Assembly: GCA_030745255.1 (NCBI GenBank)
Contig: JASLOY010000046.1
Coordinates: 1 to 13,073 of the forward strand
Reading direction: 5' to 3'
Origin: Vicinamibacterales bacterium
Lineage (GTDB): Bacteria; Acidobacteriota; Vicinamibacteria; Vicinamibacterales; UBA8438
Length of the DNA: 13,073 nucleotides
The position numbers and the translations under genes are program-made. How positions within the stretch are numbered: the first letter of the stretch is position 1; the number at the start of each line of letters is the position of its first letter. The notes below the pieces were generated by a model, which made no database searches, was not told the DNA's origin, and saw only the letters and a program-made list of their open reading frames with translations. This document shows, in pieces, positions 6,404 through 13,073 of the stretch.

Positions 6404-9142
6404 TCAGCGCTCTACCGGTGCAAGCGTGACCCGCTCGTCCTGATTGGAGACCACGGTCACCTGCTGCTGGCGGTTCTCCCGCTCGTCTGCGCAGCCTCTC
6501 GACACCGTGTAGGTGCCCGGCGCGACCTCACGCCTGGTAATCGGCGGATAGTCGATGCTGCGTGAATCAACGAAGATCTCGCAGTTTCCGGGGTTGGAGA
6601 ACACGGTCAAGGACCCCAACGCCGGGGCGATCAACCGTTCGCTCTGCCCCTCGACCACCTCGACATTGAACTGCCGGTCGAGAAAATACCCCGGATTGCG
6701 GATACGCAACGACGCCGCGCCGGTAGGCAACGTCACATCGTGCTCGCTGGCCGCCTCTCGGATCCGTCGGTCGCCTGACCACACCTCGAATCGATACGGG
6801 CCGGACAATACCACTCGCCCAAACGTCTCTTCACGAGTCAAGTCGAACGCCACCGCGACCGACTCCCCTTCAACCGGCGGCACCGGCTGACTGGCGCCTT
6901 CGTACCCATCCATGCTCAGTGCGATCGTCTCCGGATACGGATCAGCCAGCGGGAATGACACGGGCGTCACCTCGCCTGTGTCCTGACCGTCGAGGCTCAC
7001 CGCCGCGCCGGGCGGACTCGAGGTCACCTCCAGCATCAGCTGAACGGGAGGAACCACCGGGACGTCCAGGTCGCCAGGTTCTGGGTCGGTGGCCGGCCCG
7101 TCCGCCTCCGGTTCGACCGCCGGTGCGCCGTCAGCCCCCGCCTCCGCAGCTGCGCGTGTCTCCTCGACCGGCGCGGGCGCCTCATCTCCACCGAGCATCC
7201 GCAAGGCGTAAATACCCCCGAACGCGGACAGCGCGACAAGCGCTACCCCTACCGCTACAGTGACCAGGCGGTTCCGGGGTTTCACCGCGTCCGCGAGCGG
7301 CGGTCCCGCCCTTCCGATCGACACATCGACGGGCGGTTCCTTACCGCCCTTGTTGGACCCGACCCTGAGGTTGAGGTTCCCGGCGCGGTCCGTCCGGGGT
7401 CCGCGCCGACCGCGTCGCGCCAACCCGTCCGCTGCTGCGTTCGGCTGCGTGATCTGCCGGGAGACGGCTCGCAGCGCCTCGGCTAACTCCGATGCGGTGC
7501 CATACCGCTGGTCCGGCTTCTTCTGCAGGACGCGTGTGACGACCGCTTCGAGCACCTCGGGCAGCTGCGGCGAGATCGACCGCAATGGCGGCGGCTCCTC
7601 GTTGAGCACCTGATAGGCGATGGCCGCGCCCGACTCGCCCGTGAACGGCTGCCGCCCGGTCAACAGCTCGTAGGTCAGCACGCCTACCGAGAACAGATCA
7701 GACCGCGCATCCACCGGCTCCAGTGACAGTTGCTCCGGCGAGGCATAACCGGCGCTGCCGGCGAACGACCCCGCGGTGGCGCCCGCGTTCTGCACCTTGG
7801 CGATACCGAAGTCGAGCAGCTTGACCGTGCCGTCGTCGAGCACCCGCACGTTTCCGGGTTTGATGTCCCGATGCACGACGCCCTGCTCGTGCGCGAACGC
7901 GAGGCCGTCGCACAACTGCGTCACGATGTCGAGCTTCCCGATGAGGCTCAACGCCTGGTCGCTTTTCATGAGCCCCTCGAGGTCGTCACCTCCCAGGAAC
8001 TCCATGATCAGGTAGGGCGAGTCGTCCTTCTCGCCGAACTCGTAAATCGTGACGATGTTCGGATGCTGGAGCCGCGCCGCCGCACGCGCCTCCTGCTGGA
8101 ACCGGGCGCGAGCGTCCTCGTCGACCCCGAAGTCAACTTGCATACTCTTGATCGCCACGTCGCGGTCGAGGACCGGATCGCGCGCGCGATAGACGACGCC
8201 CATCCCGCCTTCACCGACCCGTTCGAGTATCTGATAACGGTCGATCTGTCTGGGCACGTCCGCCGCGGCATCGCGCTCGGCCGGCTCGTCCGGGTCCACA
8301 CCTCCCAGTTCCGCCAGCAGCTCCTCGACCTTCTGATATCGCTTCAGTGGATCCTTCTCGAGCGAGCGCATGACGATGCGAGCAAGTGAGGGCGGCGCCT
8401 CGGCGTGCGTCAGCGGTGCCGGCTCGTCGGTGAGCACCTTGCGCATCACCTCTGGCAACGCCTTGGCGGCGAACGGCTTGCGACCGCTGAGCACCTGATA
8501 GAACACCGCACCCAGGGAGAAGATGTCTGACCGTGCGTCGACCACCTTCCCGCGCACCTGCTCCGGCGACATGTAGTCTGGGGTGCCGAAGACGAGGCCG
8601 CTGCGTGTGAGGTTGGACGACGAGATCCGCGCCAGACCGAAGTCCAGCACCTTGACCTGACGGTCCTTGGTGATGAACAAGTTGGCCGGCTTGAGGTCCC
8701 GATGCACGATCGACCGCGAGTGCGAGAAGGCCAGCCCGTTGCACACTCCGGTCATGATCTGCAGCTTGCGGTCGAGCGAAAGATCCGGGTGCTCCTTGAG
8801 AAACTCGTTGAGGCTCACACCTTCGAGCAACTCCATGACGAGGAACGCCCGGCCGCCGTCTTCACCAAAGTCGTAGACCTTGATGATGTTGCGATGGCTC
8901 AGCTCGCCCGCCGCCCGCGCCTCCCGAAGAAACCGCTCTCGCGTCTCGCTGTCCCCTTCGAGATCGGTCAACAACAGCTTCACCGCGACCGGCCGGTCCA
9001 GCTTCGTGTCCATGGCTCGGTAGACGATGCCCATGCCGCCCTTACCGAGCCGCTCCAGCAACTCGTAACGCCCGAGCCGCTTGCCATGGGACACCGGCAA
9101 CTTCTGCATCGGCAAGGTGACGTCGTCGTCGCTCTTGGTCAT
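6404..9142 (-). CDS. Membrane Ser/Thr protein kinase with two tandem kinase domains and outer PEGA region
   Basis: A 912-residue Hanks-type (PknB-like) kinase. Kinase domain 1 spans about 25-280: glycine loop GKGGMG (33-38), ATP lysine K55, helix-C E74, HRDLKPAN (147-154, catalytic D149), DFG (167-169), and GTPDYMSPE in the activation segment. Kinase domain 2 spans about 302-563: GEGGMG (310-315), K332, E351, HRDIKPGN (424-431, D426), DFG (444-446), and GSAGYASPE with Ser in place of the usual Thr. Both look catalytically complete and are similar to each other, for example VDARSDIFS and VDARSDLFS. A Pro/Ala-rich linker flanks one membrane segment (about 626-646). Residues about 700-910 form an outer part with PEGA-like repeats, including SSPPGAAVSLDGQDTG and SNPGNCEIFVDSRSI. 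The start is the ATG at 9140-9142, which overlaps the phosphatase stop as ATGA; the longer open frame to 9310 is Arg/Gly-rich shadow sequence inside the phosphatase. Substrates are unknown; the neighbouring PP2C and FHA proteins are natural candidates. Confidence 0.95.
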   Translation of the reverse strand: MTKSDDDVTLPMQKLPVSHGKRLGRYELLERLGKGGMGIVYRAMDTKLDRPVAVKLLLTDLEGDSETRERFLREARAAGELSHRNIIKVYDFGEDGGRAFLVMELLEGVSLNEFLKEHPDLSLDRKLQIMTGVCNGLAFSHSRSIVHRDLKPANLFITKDRQVKVLDFGLARISSSNLTRSGLVFGTPDYMSPEQVRGKVVDARSDIFSLGAVFYQVLSGRKPFAAKALPEVMRKVLTDEPAPLTHAEAPPSLARIVMRSLEKDPLKRYQKVEELLAELGGVDPDEPAERDAAADVPRQIDRYQILERVGEGGMGVVYRARDPVLDRDVAIKSMQVDFGVDEDARARFQQEARAAARLQHPNIVTIYEFGEKDDSPYLIMEFLGGDDLEGLMKSDQALSLIGKLDIVTQLCDGLAFAHEQGVVHRDIKPGNVRVLDDGTVKLLDFGIAKVQNAGATAGSFAGSAGYASPEQLSLEPVDARSDLFSVGVLTYELLTGRQPFTGESGAAIAYQVLNEEPPPLRSISPQLPEVLEAVVTRVLQKKPDQRYGTASELAEALRAVSRQITQPNAAADGLARRGRRGPRTDRAGNLNLRVGSNKGGKEPPVDVSIGRAGPPLADAVKPRNRLVTVAVGVALVALSAFGGIYALRMLGGDEAPAPVEETRAAAEAGADGAPAVEPEADGPATDPEPGDLDVPVVPPVQLMLEVTSSPPGAAVSLDGQDTGEVTPVSFPLADPYPETIALSMDGYEGASQPVPPVEGESVAVAFDLTREETFGRVVLSGPYRFEVWSGDRRIREAASEHDVTLPTGAASLRIRNPGYFLDRQFNVEVVEGQSERLIAPALGSLTVFSNPGNCEIFVDSRSIDYPPITRREVAPGTYTVSRGCADERENRQQQVTVVSNQDERVTLAPVER

Positions 9143-9909
9143 GCTGTGCGTCTCATCAGCAGCGCCGTGATGTTGTCCTCTCCACCCTGGGCGAGCGCGG
9201 CGCCGAGCAACTGCTCGACGGCCCCCTCCACCTCCGTGCTGCTGCCCATGCCGCCCATGACGCCCGCGAGCGTCTCGTCGTCCAGGCCGCCATACAGCCC
9301 GTCGCTGCACAGCAACAGTACCTCACCCGGCGCGAAGGTCCGCTCCCCGACCTCCACCTCGGTCTCCTCGCGGGCACCGATTGCGTTGGTCAGCACATGC
9401 CGCATCGGATGCGTGGCGAGGGTCGCCTGGTCCACCTCTGGGTCGCGAGCGAGCACGGTGGCAACCCAGGAATCGTCGGTCGTGAGCTGGCTGAAACCGG
9501 CCTCCGTGTAGGCGTAGATCCGGCTATCGCCAACACCGGCGAACGCCATCCGGTCGTCCTCAACGAGCACCGCAGCCACCGTGCTGCCCATGCCGGTATA
9601 CTCGTCCCGGCTTTCACTCGCGCGGAACACTCGCCGGTTTGCCAACTGGACGGCACTGCGCAGCCGGTTGGCCGCCAATGAGGAGTCGGGGTCGATACCG
9701 AAGGGCCAGGTACAGTTGTCGCCGTCCCGGCTGCGCGCGACGAATGCCTGAATCGTATCGACAGCCAGTTGGGCAGCCACGTCGCCGGCTGTGTGTCCAC
9801 CCATGCCGTCGGCCACCAGGAACAACCCGAGGCCCAGATCGACGAGCAGCGTGTCTTCGTTCGTCTTGCGCACGTGACCGGCGTGGGTCACGCCGTGGGC
9901 GGTCAACAT
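9139..9909 (-). CDS. PP2C-type Ser/Thr protein phosphatase
   Basis: A 256-residue PPM/PP2C metal-dependent phosphatase, full length for the bacterial PstP/PrpC catalytic domain and without a membrane segment. The metal and phosphate motifs are all present: R14 with NED (17-19), ADGMGGH (D34, G35), GMGSTVAAVLV, GDSR (127-130), CSDGL (D203) and GEDNIT (D245). It should remove phosphate from Ser/Thr residues placed by the kinase encoded immediately downstream; the ATGA overlap between the two genes fits coupled expression of a writer/eraser pair. A GTG lies one codon upstream of the chosen ATG (9907-9909), but the G-rich ribosome site is better spaced for the ATG. First gene of the minus-strand operon, divergent from the cyclase gene. 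Confidence 0.95.
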   Translation of the reverse strand: MLTAHGVTHAGHVRKTNEDTLLVDLGLGLFLVADGMGGHTAGDVAAQLAVDTIQAFVARSRDGDNCTWPFGIDPDSSLAANRLRSAVQLANRRVFRASESRDEYTGMGSTVAAVLVEDDRMAFAGVGDSRIYAYTEAGFSQLTTDDSWVATVLARDPEVDQATLATHPMRHVLTNAIGAREETEVEVGERTFAPGEVLLLCSDGLYGGLDDETLAGVMGGMGSSTEVEGAVEQLLGAALAQGGEDNITALLMRRTA

Positions 9910-10092
9910 CACATCCCCCCCGCACGGGGTCGTGGCCGGGATCCGCAGAGACGCGGACCGATGCTGTAGCCGATTCTACTGCTGGGGGGATACGGCTCAC
10001 CCGGAGCAGCGGGACACTCGCACGCAGCTCACAGCTTGAAGCGTCCTACGATAGCATACTGATTCGCCACCGGCCCTGAGGGCAAAACACCG
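9910..10092. promoter_or_regulatory. Divergent control region between the phosphatase/kinase operon and the cyclase gene
   Basis: This 183-bp gap must carry promoters for both directions, since the genes on either side start here and point apart. I see no convincing sigma-70 pair. Visible structure: an inverted repeat ATCCCCCC (9913-9920) and GGGGGGAT (9984-9991), and a small hairpin GCCC-TGA-GGGC (10073-10083) whose right half covers the GAGGG that is the likely ribosome site of the cyclase gene, about 10 nt from its ATG. Either could be chance in GC-rich DNA. Confidence 0.5.
9915..9921 (-). promoter_or_regulatory. G-rich ribosome binding site of the phosphatase gene
   Basis: On the minus strand seven G residues followed by ATGTG precede the ATG at 9907-9909, leaving a 5-nt spacer. 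This favours the ATG over the GTG one codon upstream. The same bases form the left arm of an 8-nt inverted repeat in the divergent gap. Confidence 0.5.
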
Positions 10093-11631
10093 ATGTTCAC
10101 GCTGAGCTACACGGAGAGTGGCGTTGCGCGACGCCACCCGCTGCGTCCGGGCGACACCCTCGTGGGCCGGTCGCCGGAGTGCGACCTGCTGATCGACGAC
10201 GGGAGCATCTCGAGACGCCACGCCATCTTCGAGGTCGCGGCCGACCAGTGTGTGCTCCGGGATCTCGGCAGCCGCAACGGAACCTTCCAGAACGGAAGCA
10301 CGGTGACCAGGACCACGGTGACCGACGGCGACACCATCCTGCTGGGTCAGCTCCCCGTCCGGGTTCACGAATCGCTTGATGACCGGCTCTCGCTCACCGA
10401 CGACCAGTTCGTGCTCGACGGTGAAGGCACCCTCTGTCGGTCCGTGGCCCAGATCGGCGAGGAGGGAGTCGCCGAAGCCAGTGTCGACGCCGGGCGGCTG
10501 CTGACGCTGTTGTCCGACATCGGCAGACTGCTCGTCGAGACCGACACGTTGCCGGAAATGCTCGAACGCGTCGTCCAGCTCGTTTTCGACGCCGTGCCGG
10601 CCGAGCGCTGCTTCCTGCTGCTGGGTGGCGGAGACGATCCGCCGACTCCGCGTGTAGTCAGACAGCGAACTGCTTCCGAGCCGACCCAGGCTGCAATCAG
10701 TCGGACCATCATCAACCGGGTCATGACGGACCGAGTGGCGCTTCTGGCGGCCAACGCGCAGGTCGACCCCCGCCTGGGAGGGGGCGAGAGCATCCGCGTC
10801 CAGAACATCCGAGCATTCATGTGCGCACCGTTGTGGAACCGCACCGATGTCATTGGTGTCCTCTACGCGGACAGCCCTGAAGTGGGACGATTTTCCGCCG
10901 CCGATCTGGATCTGTTCACCGCGCTGTCGAACTATGCCGCGGTGGCGATCGAGCGCGCTCGTCTCACCGAGCGGGTCCTCGAGGAGACCCGTCGTCGCGA
11001 GCGGCTGCAGCGGTATCACTCGGCGGCGGTCGTCGAGCAGATCCTCAACACCGATCTCACCGGCGACGCGTCCTTCATAGCCGAGGAACGCGACGTGAGC
11101 GTCCTGTTCGCAGACCTGGTGGGGTTTACGACACGTGCCGAGAAACTCTCGGTCCGGGCGGTGTCGCAGCTCCTGAACGAGTGTCTGGCGAGCATGAGCG
11201 AGGCGGTATTCGAGCAGGATGGCACACTCGACAAGTTCATCGGCGACGCGCTGCTGGCCGTCTTCGGCGCGCCGCTCGATCAGCCGGACCACCATCTCCG
11301 CGCGGTCCTGGCTGCGCAGGGTATCCGCCGACGGCTCCACGACTTGAACCGCGACCGGGGCGACGACCCGCTCGCCGTGCGCATCGCGATCAACAGCGGT
11401 CTGGCGATGGCCGGAGACATCGGGTCGCCAAAGCGGCGCGAATACACCGTGCTCGGCGACGTGGTCAATACCGCCTCGCGCATGCAGTCCGAGGTGGCGG
11501 CGGCCGGACAAATCGTCATCAGCCGCGCCACCTACGAGCGGGTCAGTGACCAGATCTCTGCGCGTCCGCTGGGTGAGCTGGCTTTGCGTGGCCGAACCGG
11601 ACAGGTGGAGATCTTCGAGATCGACGGGTAG
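10093..11631 (+). CDS. FHA-GAF-class III adenylate cyclase
   Basis: A 512-residue cytoplasmic signalling enzyme, no membrane segment seen. The FHA domain (about 3-95) has GRSPECDL (G25, R26, S27), SISRRHA (38-44) and GSRNGTF (59-65), the loops that bind phosphothreonine peptides. The GAF domain (about 135-288) includes MCAPLWNRTDVIGVLYAD, a typical small-molecule or dimerisation fold. A charged helical linker (288-318) leads to the class III cyclase domain (about 332-505). That domain has metal aspartates D341 (FADLVGFT) and D385 (KFIGDA), 44 residues apart as in the family; substrate-specifying K381 and T452 (REYTVLGD), the class IIIb adenylate-type pair; and transition-state residues N459 and R463. 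It should convert ATP to cAMP. Start ATG with GAGGG about 10 nt upstream. Divergent from a kinase/phosphatase operon, so control by phosphorylated partners binding the FHA domain is a reasonable inference, not shown. Confidence 0.94.
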   Translation: MFTLSYTESGVARRHPLRPGDTLVGRSPECDLLIDDGSISRRHAIFEVAADQCVLRDLGSRNGTFQNGSTVTRTTVTDGDTILLGQLPVRVHESLDDRLSLTDDQFVLDGEGTLCRSVAQIGEEGVAEASVDAGRLLTLLSDIGRLLVETDTLPEMLERVVQLVFDAVPAERCFLLLGGGDDPPTPRVVRQRTASEPTQAAISRTIINRVMTDRVALLAANAQVDPRLGGGESIRVQNIRAFMCAPLWNRTDVIGVLYADSPEVGRFSAADLDLFTALSNYAAVAIERARLTERVLEETRRRERLQRYHSAAVVEQILNTDLTGDASFIAEERDVSVLFADLVGFTTRAEKLSVRAVSQLLNECLASMSEAVFEQDGTLDKFIGDALLAVFGAPLDQPDHHLRAVLAAQGIRRRLHDLNRDRGDDPLAVRIAINSGLAMAGDIGSPKRREYTVLGDVVNTASRMQSEVAAAGQIVISRATYERVSDQISARPLGELALRGRTGQVEIFEIDG

Positions 11632-11656
11632 GGCCGTGCCGGCGTGAACCGAGGAC

Positions 11657-11845
11657 CTAGATCCACAGATCGATAGGCGCGGCTGTCATGATCGTCCGAA
11701 GTACGTCGCTGCGGGTAATGATGCCCACCAGCTCATCGCTCCCATCGACGATGGGCACAGCACCAATTCGCTCTTCAAAAAAGACTCGAGCGATCTCTCG
11801 GATTGGCACATCGGGGTGTGCCGTCAAGACCTGAGTGGTCATCAC
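11657..11845 (-). pseudogene. CBS-domain protein, 5' half removed by an insertion sequence
   Basis: About 62 residues match the second half of a two-CBS (Bateman) protein: VMTTQVLTAHPDVPIREIA, then RIGAVPIVDG and LVGIITRSDVLRTI, ending in DLWI. Bateman modules bind adenine nucleotides such as AMP, ATP or S-adenosylmethionine and normally need two CBS motifs; stand-alone two-CBS proteins are about 130-150 residues. Only one motif remains, and the homology begins exactly at the edge of the neighbouring insertion sequence. The first in-frame stop upstream is the transposase TGA only three codons away (11855-11857). A GTG-ATG at the junction could allow translation of the stub, but there is no evidence for it. 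It converges with the cyclase gene, 25 bp between stops. Confidence 0.75.
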
Positions 11846-12422
11846 TGTACGTTGTCAAATAGATCCGGACCAATGAGCCTGTTTCGTAAGAGAGACTTCC
11901 TGCCGGTTTGCCGCCTTGTGCGGTGTGCATAAGTTCTCGCGTTTGCGTTGCGCCAGTGTCCTCCGTTTGATCCGTTCCCGTCGTGCGAGGATCGCCGGCC
12001 GCCGCCCTGCGTAGACATCGGCGGGCGTCACGTTCTCGAGCGCCTCGTGCAGGCGCCGATGGTTGTAGTACTCGACGAAGCGTGCAACGGCCCGCTCAAG
12101 TGCCCAGGGGCTGTAGTACTTCTCCAGCTTCACGATGTTCTTCATGGACCGGTGATAGCGCTCGATCTTGCCCTGGGTCATCGGATGATAGGGCGCCCCG
12201 CGGGTGTGCCCAAGACCGTGGGTCTCGAGATACGTGGCCAGCTCGGCCGAGACATAGCACGGCCCGTTGTCGCTCAGGAGCCTGGGCCGATGCTCGACCC
12301 GGACCTGGTCGACGCCGGTCGCCGCGCGGGCCAGGTCCAGCGTCTCCGTCACGTCAGATGCCTGCATCGACGTCCGCAGGGTCCAGGCCACGATGTAGCG
12401 CGAGTAGTCGTCCAGCACCGTC
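11846..12422 (-). mobile_element. IS3-family element A, 3' part, interrupted by element B
   Basis: The segment between the CBS stub and element B holds the C-terminal half of an IS3-type integrase. In plus orientation its left end reads TGTACGTTGTCAAATAG from 11846, starting with TG as IS3 ends do, and abuts the point where CBS homology starts. The other end and the 5' part of its genes are expected to the right of element B, outside the window. The exact boundary is an estimate to within several bases, because neither the matching terminal repeat nor the target duplication is visible. Confidence 0.65.
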
Positions 12423-12448
12423 TGTACCGCACCCGGTTCCTTGGACAC
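11855..12448 (-). pseudogene. IS3-family transposase OrfB, C-terminal remnant (element A)
   Basis: The DDE integrase core begins abruptly at TVLDDYSRYIVAW. The second catalytic Asp (LLSDNGP) and the Glu (QGKIERYHRS) are separated by 35 residues, the IS3-type spacing, followed by FVEYYNHRRLHEAL and NVTPADVY and a basic tail. The first catalytic Asp and everything before it are missing, so it cannot be active. The first nine or so codons (12423-12448, reading VSKEPGAVQ) come from the end of element B, and no real start codon of A remains. The stop is within about 10 bp of the element's end. Confidence 0.85.
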
Positions 12449-13073
12449 ACATTTAGACTACGCAGCTTGACGTAGCTCGTACTCCTCGCGCGCTTCAATC
12501 GGCGTCTGATACGCTAGCTTCTCGAGGCGCCAGCTCTCGTTGTAGCGCTCGACGAACGCGGCGACGGCGGCGCGCACCTCGTCGAGGTTCTGAAAGACCC
12601 GACCGTAGATCGCTTGCTCCTTGAGCGTGCGATTCCACCGTTCCACGACGCCATTCGTTTCGGGTTCCTCGAGGAAGCCGAAGCTGGGCCGAATGCCCCA
12701 GTACCGGATCTGGTGGAGGAAGTGGTCCGACAGGTACTGACTCCCGTGGTCCATCCGCAACGCCAACCCGCGGGCGACGTCGGCGTCCACCGAGCCGTAC
12801 AGCCGGCGGAGACCCTGCGCGATGGGCTCGAGGGCCGCGAAGCGGCTCCCGACCTTGCACACGTGCCACCCCACGCACTCGGCGTTCCAATGGTCCACCG
12901 CCGCGAAGGTCCAGACCCAGCCGTCGTCGACGGTGAACACCCGGACGCCGTCGGTGCCCCACATCACGTGGGGCGCCGCGGTGATGATGGTCCCGTCGTG
13001 CACCGTGGGGGCGCCCTGGCGCCCGCGGTGGGGCGAGAGCAGCCCGTGCGTGCGCATCACGCGCAGCACCCGG
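12423..13073 (-). mobile_element. IS3-family element B, 3' part, inserted into element A (continues past window)
   Basis: In plus orientation the left end reads TGTACCGCACCCGG from about 12423; it begins TGTAC like the end of element A. Element B's transposase stops 35 bp inside this end. Its far end and the rest of element A lie beyond 13073. The junction is placed where element A's integrase homology resumes; the base-level boundary and any 3-4 bp target duplication cannot be confirmed from one side. Confidence 0.65.
12458..13073 (-). CDS. IS3-family transposase OrfB (element B), N-terminus outside window
   Basis: The DDE integrase catalyses cut/copy and joining of the element. The frame is open to the window edge (RVLRVMRTHGLLSPH), so the GTG at 13067-13069 need not be the start. 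The visible part is about 205 residues, out of roughly 280-300 usual for OrfB. All three catalytic acids are present: D in MWGTDG, D in MDHGSQY and E in ETNGVVERWNR, with exactly 35 residues between the last two (DD35E). The C-terminus AFVERYNESWRLEKLAYQTP is typical. In IS3 elements a small OrfA lies upstream and the full enzyme is made by frameshifting; that part would be right of the window. The visible part shows no damage. Confidence 0.92.
   Translation of the reverse strand, partial: RVLRVMRTHGLLSPHRGRQGAPTVHDGTIITAAPHVMWGTDGVRVFTVDDGWVWTFAAVDHWNAECVGWHVCKVGSRFAALEPIAQGLRRLYGSVDADVARGLALRMDHGSQYLSDHFLHQIRYWGIRPSFGFLEEPETNGVVERWNRTLKEQAIYGRVFQNLDEVRAAVAAFVERYNESWRLEKLAYQTPIEAREEYELRQAA

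Noticed and set aside
9143..9310. 56-codon upstream extension of the kinase gene
   Set aside because: It is Arg/Gly/His-rich shadow sequence of the phosphatase gene; the ATGA overlap start is far more plausible.
10036..10062. Sigma-70-like promoter (TTGAAG with TACGAT or TACTGA) before the cyclase gene
   Set aside because: The spacing between the boxes is 5 or 15 nt instead of about 17, so I cannot support a specific promoter.
9997..11511. A 504-codon minus-strand frame opposite the cyclase gene
   Set aside because: The plus strand here encodes a complete FHA-GAF-cyclase with every catalytic residue; the antisense translation shows no family features.
11629..11660. Shared terminator between the cyclase gene and the CBS stub
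   Set aside because: The 25-bp gap has only a short GCCGGC palindrome and no T-run on either strand, too weak to call.
1..13073. tRNA, rRNA, riboswitch or CRISPR array
   Set aside because: No cloverleaf-like tract, rRNA-like stretch or regularly spaced repeat was seen; almost all of the window is coding and gaps are under 200 bp.

Overview
The window is GC-rich DNA with densely packed genes and long spurious open frames on opposite strands. It looks like a bacterial chromosome from a lineage with large eukaryote-like signalling gene sets. Acidobacteriota (a Vicinamibacteria-like group) is my best guess, because of the E1 dehydrogenase type at the left edge, the PEGA-domain kinase and partners, the PP2C phosphatase type and the intergenic repeat style. 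This is inference from recognised sequence style, not a database result; Myxococcota or other GC-rich phyla remain possible.

Layout, left to right. At the left edge is the 3' part of a thiamine-diphosphate 2-oxoacid dehydrogenase E1 (beta half), plus strand, cut by the window. It converges, 9 bp apart, with a minus-strand flavoprotein of the NADH dehydrogenase type II superfamily that carries a C-terminal cyclic-nucleotide-binding domain. Upstream of that gene is a 110-bp gap holding a small hairpin and a short direct repeat.

The centre (about 2.7-9.9 kb) is a minus-strand operon read right to left: PP2C phosphatase; Ser/Thr kinase with two complete kinase domains, one membrane segment and an outer PEGA region; exported TPR plus beta-propeller-like protein; exported TPR/PEGA/PDZ protein. 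The phosphatase and kinase share an ATGA stop/start overlap. The last two genes are 7 bp apart, with the ribosome binding site lying in the stop region of the upstream gene. Divergent from this operon, across a 183-bp regulatory gap, is a plus-strand FHA-GAF-class III adenylate cyclase.

The right end (11.65-13.07 kb) is a scar of mobile DNA. A CBS-domain gene has lost its 5' half to an IS3-family element (A). Element A's transposase is itself interrupted by a second IS3-family element (B), which runs off the window.

Read together, the central genes suggest a signalling module that crosses the membrane. Envelope-located PEGA, PDZ and propeller proteins could inform a membrane kinase reversed by the PP2C phosphatase; the FHA domain could read phosphothreonine and control cAMP synthesis; and the cyclic-nucleotide-binding flavoprotein could be a cAMP target. 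The domain content is well supported; the links between proteins are inference.
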